A DNA stretch of 64,000 nt from Setophaga petechia. Taxonomy: Eukaryota; Chordata; Aves; Passeriformes; Parulidae. Positions 36,143 to 49,327 of the stretch are shown here, in pieces. The position numbers and the translations under genes were made by a program. Under the pieces are notes generated by a model that was not told where the DNA came from, did no database searches, and worked only from the letters and a program-made list of their open reading frames with translations. The first letter of the stretch is position 1, and the number at the start of each line of letters is the position of its first letter. Where the stretch lies: assembly GCA_024362935.1 (NCBI GenBank), contig JANCRA010000010.1:816001-880000 (forward strand), read 5' to 3'.

Positions 36143-37286
36143 TAATACTTGATAGGAAGGCGTCTTAGACAACTTTCTTTTTCTTGTGTCAAAAAACTCT
36201 GCAGCCCTCTCTGCCAGATCTACAACACGATGGAAGTTGTTTAGTGAGCAGGATGGTTTTCTCCTTGCGAGATATAGTGAAAAAGCTATTTGCTTAGATG
36301 TAGGTGACAAGAAACACTTACTGCAGTGCACTGAACAGCTAACTGCTCCACAGCACTAGTACTGTGTTAGCAGCTTGCAAAGTGCTAGAAAACAGTACTT
36401 TCCCACTTTCTTGCCTTTCCCTTCACATTAATACTTGAAAGGAAGGCATCTTAGACAACTTTCTTTTTCTTGTGTCAAAAAACTCTGCAGCCCTCTCTGC
36501 AACATCTACAACACGATGGAAGTTTTTTAGTGAGCAGGAAGGTTTTCTCCTTGCGAGACATAGTGAAAAAGCTATTTGCTTAGATGTAGGTGACAAGAAA
36601 CACTTACTGCAGTGCATTGAACAGCTAATTGCTACACAGAACTGGGATTGTGTTAGCAGCTTGCAAAGTGCTAGAAAACAGTACTTTCCCACTCTCTTGC
36701 CTTTCCCTTCACATTAATACTTGAAAGGAAGGCATCTTAGACAACTTTCTTTTTCTTGTGTCAAAAAACTCTGCAGCCCTCTCTGCCAGATCTACAACAC
36801 GATGGAAGTTGTTTAGTGAGCAGGAAGGTTTTCTCCTTGCGAGACATAGTGAAAAAGCTATTTGCTTAGATGTAGGTGACAAGAAACACTTACTGCAGTG
36901 CACTGAACAGCTAACTGCTCCACAGCACTAGTACTGTGTTAGCAGCTTGCAAAGTGCTAGAAAACAGTACTTTCCCACTTTCTTGCCTTTCCCTTCACAT
37001 TAATACTTGAAAGGAAGGCATCTTAGACAACTTTCTTTTTCTTGTGTCAAAAATCTCTGCAGCCCTCTCTGCAACATCTACAACACGATGGAAGTTGTTT
37101 AGTGAGCAGGAAGGTTTTCTCCTTGCGAGACATAGTGAAAAAGCTATTTGCTTAGATGTAGGTGACAAGAAACACTTACTGCAGTGCATTGAACAGCTAA
37201 TTGCTACACAGAACTGGGATTGTGTTAGCAGCTTGCAAAGTGCTAGAAAACAGTACTTTCCCACTCTCTTGCCTTTCCCTTCACAT
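36143..37286. repeat. Two-monomer tandem duplication (2 x 572 bp)
   Basis: The U-V pair at 36143-36714 is repeated at 36715-37286. Both U copies share the uncommon CCCACTTTCTTGCC. Private changes (GGATGGTTTTC and GAGATATAG in the first U, AAAATCTCTGC in the second V) show the duplication is not an exact copy. Confidence 0.85.
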
Positions 37287-39667
37287 TAATACTTGAAAGG
37301 AAGGCATCTTAGACAACTTTCTTTTTCTTGTGTCAAAAAACTCTGCAGCCTTCTCTGCAACATCTACATCACGATGGAATTTGTTTAGTGAGCAGGAAGG
37401 TTTTCTCCTTGCGGGACATAGTGAAAAAGCTTTTTGCTTAGATGTAGGAGACAAGAAACACTTACTGCAGTGCACTGAACAGCTAACTGCTACACAGCAC
37501 TAGGACTGTGTTAGCAGCTTGCAAAGTGCTAGAAAACAGTACTTTCCCACTCTCTTGCCTTTCCCTTCACATTAATACTTGAAAGGAAGGCGTCTTAGAC
37601 AACTTTCTTTTTCTTGTACAGAACACACTGCAGCCTTCTGTGCAACTTCTAGAACACGATAGGAGATGTTTAGTGAGCAAGAAGGTTTTCTCCTTGGGAG
37701 ACATAGTGAAAAAGCTATTTGCTTAGATGTCGGTGACAAGAAACACTTACTGCAGTGGACTGAAAATCTTACTGCTACACAGCACTGCGATTGTGTTAGC
37801 AGCCTGCAAAGTGCTAGAAAACAGTACTTTCCCACTCTCTTGCCTTTCCCTTCACATTAATACTTGAAAGGAAGGCATCTTAGACAACTTTCTTTTTCTT
37901 GTGTCAAAAAACTCTGCAGCCCTCTCTGCAACATCTACAACACGATGGAAGTTGTTTAGTGCGCAGGAAGGTTTTCTCCTTGCGAGACATTGTGAAAAAG
38001 CTATTTGCTTAGATGTAGGTGACAAGAAACACTTACTGCAGTGCACTGAACAGCTAATTGCTACACAGCACTGGGATTGTGTTAGCAGCTTGCAAAGTGC
38101 TAGAAAACAGTACTTTCCCACTCTCTTGCCTTTCCCTTCACATTAATACTTGAAAGGAAGGCGTCTTAGACAACTTTCTTTTTCTTGTGTCAAAACACAC
38201 TGCAGCCCTCTGTGCAACTTCTACAACACGATGGAAGTTGTTTAGTGAGCAGCAACGTTTTCCCCTTGCGAGACAAAGTGAAAAAGCTATTTGCTCAGAT
38301 GTAGGTATCAAGAAACACTTACTGCCGTGCACTGACAATCTAATTGCTACACAGCACTGGGATTGTGTTAGCAGCTTGCAAAGTGCTAGAAAACAGTACT
38401 TTCCCACTCTCTTGCCTTTCCCTACACATTAATACTTGAAAGGAAGGCGTCTTAGACAACTTTCTTTTTCTTGTTACAGAACACACTGCAGCCCTCTGTT
38501 CAACTTCTAGAACACGATAGGAGATGTTTAGTGAGCAAGAAGGTTTTCTCCTTGGGAGACATAGTGAAAAAGCTATTTGCTTAGATGTAGGTGACAAGAA
38601 ACACTTACTGCAGTGCATTCAAAAGCTAACTGCTACACAGCACTGGGATTGTGTTAGCAGCCTGCAAAGTGGTAGAAAACAGTACTTTCCCACTCTCTTG
38701 CCTTTCCCTTCACATTAATACTTGAAAGGAAGGCATCTTAGACAACTTTCTTTTTCTTGTGTCAAAAAACTCTGCAGCCCTCTCTGCAACATCTACAACA
38801 CGATGGAAGTTGTTTAGTGAGCAGGAAGGTTTTCTCCTTGCGAGACATAGTGAAAAAGCTATTTGCTTAGATGTAGGTGACAAGAAACACTTACTGCCGT
38901 GCACTGAACAGCTAATTGCTACACAGAACTGGGATTGTGTTAGCAGCTTGCAAAGTGCTAGAAAACAGTACTTTCCCACTCTCTTGCCTTTCCCTTCACA
39001 TTAATACTTGAAAGGAAGGCATCTTAGACAACTTTCTTTTTCTTGTGTCAAAAACCTCTGCAGCCCTCTCTGCAACATGTACACCACGATCGAAGTTGTT
39101 TAGTGAGCAGGAAGGTTTTCTCCTTGCGAGACATAGTGAAAAAGCTATTTGCTTAGATGTAGGTGACAAGAAACACTTACTGCAGTGCACTGAACAGCTA
39201 ATTGCTACACAGAACTGGGATTGTGTTAGCAGCTTGCAAAGTGCTAGAAAACAGTACTTTCCCACTCTCTTGCCTTTCCCTTCACATTAATACTTGAAAG
39301 GAAGGCGTCTTAGACAACTTTCTTTTTCTTGTTACAGAACACACTGCAGCCCTCTGTGCAACTTCTAGAACACGATAGGAAATATTTAGTGAGCAGGAAG
39401 GTTTTCTCCTTGCGAGACATAGTGAAAAAGCTATTTGCTTAGATATAGGTGACAAGAAACCCTTACTCCAGTGCAGTGACAAGTTAATTGGTACACAGCA
39501 CTGGGATTGTGTTAGCAGCCTGCAAAGTGCTAGAAAACAGTACTTTCCCACTCTCTTGCCTTTCCCTTCACATTAATACTTGAAAGGAAGGCGTCTTAGA
39601 CAACTTTCTTTTTCTTGCTGCAAAACATTCTGCAGCCCTCTGTGCAACCTGTACAGCACGATGGAAG

Positions 39668-40252
39668 TTGTTTAATGAGCAGGAACATTTTCTCCTAGTG
39701 AGAGATATTGAAAAAGCTTTTTGCTTAGATGTAGGTTACCACAGGCAGTTACTGCAGTGCACTGGAAAGCTAATAGATGCACAACACTGGGATTGTGTGC
39801 CCAGCTTGCAAAGTGGTAGGAAACAGTACCTTTCCACTCTTCCTGCTTTTTCCATGCACATTACTATTCGAATGGGAAGAATTTTAGACAACTTTCTTTG
39901 GCTTCTTGCAAAACACTCTGCACACCTGCCTGCAATCTCTAGAAGTCGATGGGAGATGTTTTCTGAACTGGCTCAGTTTCTCCTTGCGAGACATGGGGAA
40001 AAAGCAATTTGCTTAGATGCAGGTGAAAAGAGGCACCTACTACAGTGCACTGAAAAACTAATTGCTGCACAACTCTGGGATTGTGTAAGCAGCTTACAAA
40101 CAGATAGAAAACAGCACCTTTCCACTCTCCTGCCTTTTCCATTGGCATTACTATTCGAATGGCAGCAGTTTTGGACAACTTTCTTTTGCTTCTTGCAAAA
40201 CACTCTGCACACCTCCGTGCAACTTCTAGAAAAAATGAGAGTTGTTTTCTGA
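39668..40252 (+). other. 194-codon open frame across D1-D3 fusion, coding status doubtful
   Basis: Longest open frame I found in the window. It starts at an ATG after the D1 landmark and reads through the D1/D3 joint to a TGA in D4. The translation consists of two related segments of about 96 residues with conserved EKA-CLD, LLQCT-KLI-AQ and WDCV-SLQ words. It has a helix-like alternation of leucines but resembles no family I know. In other copies a one-base loss in D2 and a change of phase at D4 break the frame. Comparing about 63 aligned codons of D1 and D3 by hand, I count about 19 replacement and 10 silent codon differences, close to what drift would give. Most likely it is a chance or relic frame. 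Confidence 0.25.
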
Positions 40253-40595
40253 ACTGGTACAGTTTCTCCTGAAGAGATATAATGCAAACGCTATTGGCTT
40301 AGATGTAGTAACAATAGGCAATTATTACAGTGCACTGCAAAGTCAATCGTAGTAGAACACTGGGATTGTGTGTCCAGCTTGCAAACTGGTAGAAAACAGT
40401 ACCGATCCGCTCTCCTGCATTTTCCCTTTCCAGGAACATTCGAATTGATGGCTTTTTTGGACAAGTTACTTTTTCTTGTTGCAAAACACGCTGCAGAGCT
40501 GCCTGCAACCTCTAGAGCACGATGGGAGGTTTTTTGTGAACAGACACAGTTTCTCCTGGCGAGACATAATGAAAAAGCTTTTTGCTAAGGTGTAG

Positions 40596-40801
40596 CCGGC
40601 AGGAGACGCTAAAGACCAGGAGACGGAGCACTGTGCCTTTAAGCGCCACTTCCGGGTGTCTCTCGGCCGTAGCTGTTCTCCGGAGCACGCCGCGATCGGC
40701 GTAACGACACCAGATTCTTCGCGCCAAGAAGCGTCTTCTCCTTCTCCGGGAAAAAGAGACTGCGGCAGCTTCTGAACGGCGAACTACGAAGCGGCACAAA
40801 A
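40596..40801. promoter_or_regulatory. CpG-rich promoter-like insert, copy 6, with intact ETS motif
   Basis: CACTTCCGGG at 40647-40656 and GGCCGTAGC as in copy 5, but without that copy's GCGTCAGC change. The E2F-like TTCGCGCCAAG is at 40718-40728. The state shared with copy 5, despite different D1 marks, points to exchange between neighbouring units. Confidence 0.6.
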
Positions 40802-40874
40802 CTGGGATTGGGTAAGCAGCTTTCAAAGTGATAGAAAACAGTACTTTCCCACTCTCTTGCCTTTCCCTTCACAT

Positions 40875-43800
40875 TAATACTTGAAAGGAAGGCGTCTTAG
40901 ACAACTTTCTTTTACATTTTGCAAAACACACTGCAGCAGTCTGTTCAACTTCTAGAACACGATAGGAAATGTTTAGTGAGCAGGAAGGTTTACTCCTTGC
41001 GAGACATAGTGAAAAAGCATTTGCTTAGATATAGGTGACAGGAAACCCTTACTGCAGTGCAGTGACAAGTTAATTGGTACACAGCACTGGGATTGTGTTA
41101 GCAGCTCTCAAAGTGCTAGAAAACAATACTTTCCCACTCTCTTGCCTTTCCCTTCACATTAATACTTGAAAGGAAGGCATCTTAGACAACTTTCTTTTTC
41201 TTGTGTCAAAAAACTCTGCAGCCCTCTCTGCCAGATCTACAACACGATGGAAGTTGTTTAGTGAGCAGGAAGGTTTTCTCCTTGCGAGACATAGTGAAAA
41301 AGCTATTTGCTTAGATGTAGGTGACAAGAAACACTTACTGCAGTGCAGTGACAAGTTAATTGGTACACAGCACTGGGATTGTGTTAGCAGCTCTCAAAGT
41401 GCTAGAAAACAGTACTTTCCCACTCTCTTGCCTTTCCCTTCACATTAATACTTGAAAGGAAGGCATCTTAGACAACTTTCTTTTATATTTTGCAAAACAC
41501 ACTGCAGCCCTCTGTGCAACTTCTACAACACGATGGAAGTTGTTTAGTGAGCAGCAACGTTTTCCCCTTGCGAGACATTGTGAAAAAGCTATTTGCTCAG
41601 ATGTAGGTATCAAGAAACACTTACTGCCGTGCACTGACAAGCTAATTGCTACACAGCACTGGGATTGTGTTAGCAGCTTGCAAAGTGCTAGAAAACAGTA
41701 CTTTCCCACTCTCTTGCCTTTCCCTACACATTAATACTTGAAAGGAAGGCGTCTTAGACAACTTTCTTTTTCTTGTTACAGAACACACTGCAGCCCTCTG
41801 TGCAACTTCTAGAACACGATAGGAGATGTTTAGTGAGCAGGAAGGTTTTCTCCTTGGGAGACATAGTGAAAAAGTTATTTGCTTAGATGTAGGTGACAAG
41901 AAACACTTACTGCAGTGAAGTGACAAGTTAATTGGTACACAGTACTGGGATTGTGTTAGCAGCCTGCAAAGTGCTAGAAAACAGTACTTTCCCACTCTCT
42001 TGCCTTTCCCTTCACATTAATACTTGAAAGGAAGGCATCTTAGACAACTTTCTTTTTCTTGTGTCAAAAAACTCTGCAGCCCTCTCTGCAACATCTACTA
42101 CACGATGGAAGTTGTTTAGTGAGCAGGAAGGTTTTCTCCTTGCGAGACATACTGAAAAAGCTATTTGCTTAGATGTAGGTGACAAGAAACACTTACTGCA
42201 GTGCACTGAAAAGCTAACTGCTCCACAGCACTAGTACTGTGTTAGCAGCTTGCAAAGTGCTAGAAAACAGTACTTTCCCACTCTCTTGCCTTTCCCTTCA
42301 CATTAATACTTGAAAGGAAGGCGTCTTAGACAACTTTGTTTTACATTTTGCAAAACACACTGCAGCCCTCTGTGCAACTTCTACAACACGATGGAAGTTG
42401 TTTAGTGAGCAGCAACGTTTTCCCCTTGCGAAACAAAGTGAAAAAGCTATTTGCTCAGATGTAGGTATCAAGAAACACTTACTGCCGTGCACTGACAAGC
42501 AAATTGCTACACAGCACTGCGATTGTGTTAGCAGCTTGCAAAGTGCTAGAAAACAGTACTTTCCCACTCTCTTGCCTTTCCCTTCACATTAATACTTGAA
42601 AGGAAGGCGTCTTAGACAACTTTCTTTTTCTTGTTACAGAACACACTGCAGCCCTCTGTTCAACTTCTAGAACAAGATAGGAGATGTTTAGTGAGCAAGA
42701 AGGTTTTCTCCTTGGGAGACATAGTGAAAAAGCTATTTGCTTAGATGTAGGTGACAAGAAACACTTACTGCAGTGAAGTGACAAGTTAATTGGTACACAG
42801 CACTGGGATTGTGTTAGCAGCTCTCAAAGTGATTGAAAACAGTACTTTCCCACTCTCTTGCCTTTCCCTTCACATTAATACTTGAAAGGAAGGCGTCTTA
42901 GACAACTTTCTTTTTCTTGTGTCAAAAAACTCTGCAGCCCTCTCTGCCAGATCTACAACACCATGGAAGTTGTTTAGTGAGCAGCAACGTTTTCCCCTTG
43001 CGAAACAAAGTGAAAAAGCTATTTGCTTAGATGTAGGTGACAAGAAACACTTACTGCAGTGCACTGAACAGCTAACTGCTCCACAGCACTAGTACTGTGT
43101 TAGCAGCTTGCAAAGTGCTAGAAAACAGTACTTTCCCACTCTCTTGCCTTTCCCTTCACATTAATACTTGAAAGGAAGGCATCTTAGACAACTTTCTTTT
43201 TCTTGTGTCAAAAAACTCTTCAGCCCTCTCTGCAACATCTACAACACGATGGAAGTTGTTTAGTGAGCAGGAAGGTTTTCTCCTTGCGAGACATAGTGAA
43301 AAAGCTATTTGCTTAGATGTAGGTGACAAGAAACACTTACTGCAGTGCATTGAACAGCTAATTGCTACACAGAACTGGGATTGTGTTAGCAGCTTGCAAA
43401 GTGCTAGAAAACAGTACTTTCCCACTCTCTTGCCTTTCCCTTCACATTAATACTTGAAAGGAAGGCATCTTAGACAACTTTCTTTTTCTTGTGTCAAAAA
43501 ACTCTGCAGCCTTCTCTGCAACATCTACATCACGATGGAATTTGTTTAGTGAGCAGGAAGGTTTTCTCCTTGCGGGACATAGTGAAAAAGCTTTTTGCTT
43601 AGATGTAGGAGACAAGAAACACTTACTGCAGTGCACTGAACAGCTAACTGCTACACAGCACTAGGACTGTGTTAGCAGCTTGCAAAGTGCTAGAAAACAG
43701 TACTTTCCCACTCTCTTGCCTTTCCCTTCACATTAATACTTGAAAGGAAGGCATCTTAGACAACTTTCTTTTTCTTGTGTCAAAAAACTCTGCAGCCCTC

Positions 43801-46800
43801 TCTGCAACATCTACAACACGATGGAAGTTGTTTAGTGAGCAGGAAGGTTTTCTCCTTGCGAGACATTGTGAAAAAGCTATTTGCTTAGATGTAGGTGACA
43901 AGAAACACTTACTGCAGTGCACTGAACAGCTAATTGCTACACAGCACTGGGATTGTGTTAGCAGCTTGCAAAGTGCTAGAAAACAGTACTTTCCCACTCT
44001 CTTGCCTTTCCCTTCACATTAATACTTGAAAGGAAGGCGTCTTAGACAACTTTCTTTTTCTTGTGTCAAAACACAGTGCAGCCCTCTGTGCAACTTCTAG
44101 AACACGATAGGAAATGTTTAGGGAGCAGGAAGGTTTTCTCCTTGCGAGACATAGTGAAAAAGCTATTTGCTTAGATGGAGGTGACAAGAAACCCTTACTG
44201 CAGTGCAGTGACAAGTTAATTGGTACACAGCACTGGGATTGTGTTAGCAGCTCTCAAAGTGCTAGAAAACAGTACTTTCCCATTCTCTTGCCTTTCCCTT
44301 CACATTAATACTTGAAAGGAAGGCATCTTTGACAACTTTCTTTTATATTTTGCAAAACACACTGCAGCCCTCTGTGCAACTTCTACAACACGATGGAAGT
44401 TGTTTAGTGAGCAGCAACGTTTTCCCCTTGCGAGACATTGTGAAAAAGCTATTTGCTCAGATGTAGGTATCAAGAAACACTTACTGCCGTGCACTGACAA
44501 GCTAATTGCTACACAGCACTGGGATTGTGTTAGCAGCTTGCAAAGTGCTAGAAAACAGTACTTTCCCACTCTCTTGCCTTTCCCTACACATTAATACTTG
44601 AAAGGAAGGCGTCTTAGACAACTTTCTTTTTCTTGTTACAGAACACACTGCAGCCCTCTGTGCAACTTCTAGAACACGATAGGAGATGTTTAGTGAGCAG
44701 GAAGGTTTTCTCCTTGGGAGACATAGTGAAAAAGTTATTTGCTTAGATGTAGGTGACAAGAAACACTTACTGCAGTGAAGTGACAAGTTAATTGGTACAC
44801 AGCACTGGGATTGTGTTAGCAGCCTGCAAAGTGCTAGAAAACAGTACTTTCCCACTCTCTTGCCTTTCCCTTCACATTAATACTTGAAAGGAAGGCATCT
44901 TAGACAACTTTCTTTTTCTTGTGTCAAAAAACTCTGCAGCCCTCTCTGCAACATCTACTACACGATGGAAGTTGTTTAGTGAGCAGGAAGGTTTTCTCCT
45001 TGCAAGACATACTGAAAAAGCTATTTGCTTAGATGTAGGTGACAAGAAACACTTACTGCAGTGCACTGAAAAGCTAACTGCTCCACAGCACTAGTACTGT
45101 GTTAGCAGCTTGCAAAGTGCTAGAAAACAGTACTTTCCCACTCTCTTGCCTTTCCCTTCACATTAATACTTGAAAGGAAGGCGTCTTAGACAACTTTGTT
45201 TTACATTTTGCAAAACACACTGCAGCCCTCTGTGCAACTTCTACAACACGATGGAAGTTGTTTAGTGAGCAGCAACGTTTTCCCCTTGCGAAACAAAGTG
45301 AAAAAGCTATTTGCTCAGATGTAGGTATCAAGAAACACTTACTGCCGTGCACTGACAAGCTAATTGCTACACAGCACTGCGATTGTGTTAGCAGCTTGCA
45401 AAGTGCTAGAAAACAGTACTTTCCCACTCTCTTGCCTTTCCCTTCACATTAATACTTGAAAGGAAGGCGTCTTAGACAACTTTCTTTTTCTTGTTACAGA
45501 ACACACTGCAGCCCTCTGTTCAACTTCTAGAACACGATAGGAGATGTTTAGTGAGCAAGAAGGTTTTCTCCTTGGGAGACATAGTGAAAAAGCTATTTGC
45601 TTAGATGTAGGTGACAAGAAACACTTACTGCAGTGAAGTGACAAGTTAATTGGTACACAGCACTGGGATTGTGTTAGCAGCTCTCAAAGTGATAGAAAAC
45701 AGTACTTTCCCACTCTCTTGCCTTTCCCTTCACATTAATACTTGATAGGAAGGCGTCTTAGACAACTTTCTTTTTCTTGTGTCAAAAAACTCTGCAGCCC
45801 TCTCTGCAACATGTACAACACGATGGAAGTTGTTTAGTGAGCAGGAAGGTTTTCTCCTTGCGAGACATAGTGAAAAAGCTATTTGCTTAGATGTAGGTGA
45901 CAAGAAACACTTACTGCAGTGCACTGAACAGCTAACTGCTCCACAGCACTAGTACTGTGTTAGCAGCTTGCAAAGTGCTAGAAAACAGTACTTTCCCACT
46001 CTCTTGCCTTTCCCTTCACATTAATACTTGAAAGGAAGGCGTCTTAGACAACTTTCTTTTTCTTGTTACAGAACACACTGCAGCCCTATGTTCAACTTCT
46101 ACAACACGATGGAAGTTGTTTAGTGAGCAGCAGGAAGGTTTTCTCCTTGCGAGACATAGTGAAAAAGCTATTTGCTTAGATGTAGGTGACAAGAAACACT
46201 TACTGCAGTGCACTGAACAGCTAACTGCTCCACAGCACTAGTACTGTGTTAGCAGCTTGCAAAGTGCTAGAAAACAGTACTTTCCCACTCTCTTGCCTTT
46301 CCCTTCACATTAATACTTGAAAGGAAGGCGTCTTAGACAACTTTGTTTTACATTTTGCAAAACACACTGCAGCCCTCTGTGCAACTTCTACAACACGATG
46401 GAAGTTGTTTAGTGAGCAGCAACGTTTTCCCCTTGCGAAACAAAGTGAAAAAGCTATTTGCTCAGATGTAGGTATCAAGAAACACTTACTGCCGTGCACT
46501 GACAAGCTAATTGCTACACAGCACTGCGATTGTGTTAGCAGCTTGCAAAGTGCTAGAAAACAGTACTTTCCCACTCTCTTGCCTTTCCCTTCACATTAAT
46601 ACTTGAAAGGAAGGCGTCTTAGACAACTTTCTTTTTCTTGTTACAGAACACACTGCAGCCCTCTGTTCAACTTCTAGAACACGATAGGAGATGTTTAGTG
46701 AGCAAGAAGGTTTTCTCCTTGGGAGACATAGTGAAAAAGCTATTTGCTTAGATGTAGGTGACAAGAAACACTTACTGCAGTGAAGTGACAAGTTAATTGG

Positions 46801-47740
46801 TACACAGCACTGGGATTGTGTTAGCAGCTCTCAAAGTGATTGAAAACAGTACTTTCCCACTCTCTTGCCTTTCCCTTCACATTAATACTTGATAGGAAGG
46901 CGTCTTAGACAACTTTCTTTTTCTTTTGTCAAAAAACTCTGCAGCCCTCTCTGCAACATGTACAACACGATGGAAGTTGTTTAGTGAGCAGGAAGGTTTT
47001 CTCCTTGCGAGACATAGTGAAAAAGCTATTTGCTTAGATGTAGGTGACAAGAAACACTTACTGCAGTGCACTGAACAGCTAACTGCTCCACAGCACTAGT
47101 ACTGTGTTAGCAGCTTGCAAAGTGCTAGAAAACAGTACTTTCCCACTCTCTTGCCTTTCCCTTCACATTAATACTTGAAAGGAAGGCATCTTAGACAACT
47201 TTCTTTTTCTTGTGTCAAAAAACTCTGCAGCCCTCTCTGCAACATCTACAACACGATGGAAGTTGTTTAGTGAGCAGGAAGGTTTTCTCCTTGCGAGACG
47301 TAGTGAAAAAGCTATTTGCTTAGATGTAGGTGACAAGAAACACTTACTGCAGTGCACTGAACAGCTAATTGCTACACAGAACTGGGATTGTGTTAGCAGC
47401 TTGCAAAGTGCTAGAAAACAGTACTTTCCCACTCTCTTGCCTTTCCCTTCACATTAATACTTGAAAGGAAGGCGTCTTAGACAACTTTCTTTTTCTTGTT
47501 ACAGAACACACTGCAGCCCTCTGTGCAACTTCTAGAACACGATAGGAAATGTTTAGTGAGCAGGAAGGTTTTCTCCTTGCGAGACATAGTGAAAAAGCTA
47601 TTTGCTTAGATATAGGTGACAAGAAACCCTTACTCCAGTGCAGTGACAAGTTAATTGGTACACAGCACTGGGATTGTGTTAGCAGCCTGCAAAGTGCTAG
47701 AAAACAGTACTTTCCCACTCTCTTGCCTTTCCCTTCACAT
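40875..47740. repeat. Satellite array A6, 24 monomers
   Basis: 6866 bp, including one 289-bp G monomer (46022-46310). Order: P Q* R Tb Z S T U* V W Y Q' R Tb Z S T B G S T B C E. The Q* monomer at 41160 has a U-like 5' half. U* at 42876 carries an internal S-type tract. The 3' end returns to the B-C-E ending used in A0-A3. Confidence 0.95.
42876..43161. repeat. Mosaic monomer: U type with an internal S-type tract
   Basis: The monomer begins with the U mark TCTGCCAGATC, switches to S-type sequence (GCAGCAACG at about 42981, then GCGAAACAAAG), and returns to the ordinary CTTAGATGTAGGTGAC with a U-type 3' half. A short internal tract with both flanks unchanged is what gene conversion leaves. 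The landmark CACGATGG is CACCATGG here. Confidence 0.75.
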
Positions 47741-49327
47741 TAATACTTGAAAGGAAGGCGTCTTAGACAACTTTCTTTTTCTTGCTGCAAAACATTCTGC
47801 AGCCCTCTGTGCAACCTGTACAGCACGATGGAAGTTGTTTAATGAGCAGGAACATTTTCTCCTAGTGAGAGATATTGAAAAAGCTTTTTGCTTAGATGTA
47901 GGTTACCACAGGCAGTTACTGCAGTGCACTGCAAAGCTAATAGATGCACAACACTGGGATTGTGTGCCCAGCTTGCAAAGTGGTAGGAAACAGTACCTTT
48001 CCACTCTTCCTGCTTTTTCCATGCACATTACTATTCGAATGGAAAGAATTTTAGACAACTTTCTTTGGCTTCTTGCAAAACACTCTGCACACCTGCCTGC
48101 AATCTCTAGAAGTCGATGGGAGATATTTTCTGAACTGGCTCAGTTTCTCTTTGCAAGACATGGGGAAAAAGCAATTTGCTTAGATATAGGTGAAAAGAGG
48201 CACCTACTACAGTGCACTGCAAGCTAATTGCTGCACAACACGCAGATTGTGTAAGCAGGTTGCAAACTGATAGAAAACAGTACCTCTCCCTTCTCCTGCC
48301 TTTTTTATTCACATTTCTATTTGAATGCAAGGCGTTTTAGACAACTTTCTTTTGCTTCTTGCAAAACACTCTGCACACCTGCCTGCAATCTCTAGAAGTC
48401 GATGGGAGATGTTTTCTGAACTGGCTCAGTTTCTCCTTGCGAGACATGGGGAAAAAGCAATTTGCTTAGATGCAGGTGAAAAGAGGCACCTACTACAGTG
48501 CACTGAAAAACTAATTGCTGCACAACTCTGGGATTGTGTAAGCAGCTTACAAACAGATAGAAAACAGCACCTTTCCACTCTCCTGCCTTTTCCATTGGCA
48601 TTACTATTCGAATGGCAGCAGTTTTGGACAACTTTCTTTTGCTTCTTGCAAAACACTCTGCACACCTCCGTGCAACTTCTAGAAAAAATGAGAGTTGTTT
48701 TCTGAACTGGTACAGTTTCTCCTGAAGAGATATAATGCAAACGCTATTGGCTTAGATGTAGTAACAATAGGCAATTATTACAGTGCACTGCAAAGTCAAT
48801 CGTAGTAGAACACTGGGATTGTGTGTCCAGCTTGCAAACTGGTAGAAAACAGTACCGATCCGCTCTCCTGCATTTTCCCTTTCCAGGAACATTCGAATTG
48901 ATGGCTTTTTTGGACAAGTTACTTTTTCTTGTTGCAAAACACGCTGCAGAGCTGCCTGCAACCTCTAGAGCACGATGGGAGGTTTTTTGTGAACAGACAC
49001 AGTTTCTCCTGGCGAGACATAATGAAAAAGCTTTTTGCTAAGGTGTAGCCGGCAGGAGACGCTAAAGACCAGGAGACGGAGCACTGTGCCTTTAAGCGCC
49101 GCTTCCGGGTGTCTCTCGGCTGTAGCTGTTCTCCGGAGCACGCCGCGATCGGCGTAACGACACCAGATTCTTCGCGCCAAGAAGCGTCTTCTCCTTCTCC
49201 GGGAAAAAGAGACTGCGGCAGCTTCTGAACGGCGAACTACGAAGCGGCACAAAACTGGGATTGGGTAAGCAGCTTTCAAAGTGATAGAAAACAGTACTTT
49301 CCCACTCTCTTGCCTTTCCCTTCACAT
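47741..49327. repeat. Divergent block D, copy 7
   Basis: 1587 bp, five monomers. D1 has GAGATATTG as in copies 6, 8 and 9; D2 keeps the uninterrupted T run of copies 1, 3 and 4. The junction to the next array has a private CACATTATTACTTG. Confidence 0.95.
49049..49254. promoter_or_regulatory. CpG-rich promoter-like insert, copy 7
   Basis: CGCTTCCGGG at the ETS-like site and GGCTGTAGC, the same state as copies 4, 8 and 9. The E2F-like word is intact. Role inferred. Confidence 0.6.

Larger units (their letters stand above)
32999..39573. repeat. Satellite array A5, 23 monomers
   Basis: 6575 bp with three single-base losses (two in P, one in the X monomer near 37617 where GTTACAG is GTACAG). 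Order: P Q* R Tb Z S T Tb Z S T U V U V W X Y Q'/A* T' V' V'' E. Two nested duplications are visible: the four-monomer group Tb-Z-S-T twice (33855-36142) and the pair U-V twice (36143-37286). Q* at 33283 has a Z-like 5' half. The monomer at 38144 begins as Q' and ends as A. Confidence 0.95.
39574..40874. repeat. Divergent block D, copy 6, missing monomer D2
   Basis: 1301 bp, exactly 286 shorter than the usual block. D1 joins D3 at the shared TCTAGAAGTCGATGGGAGA word (19 bases), which occurs at both the D1/D2 and D2/D3 joints in other copies, so the loss is a clean homologous deletion. A by-product is one 194-codon open frame at 39668-40252. D1 has GAGATATTG, shared with copies 7-9. Confidence 0.95.
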
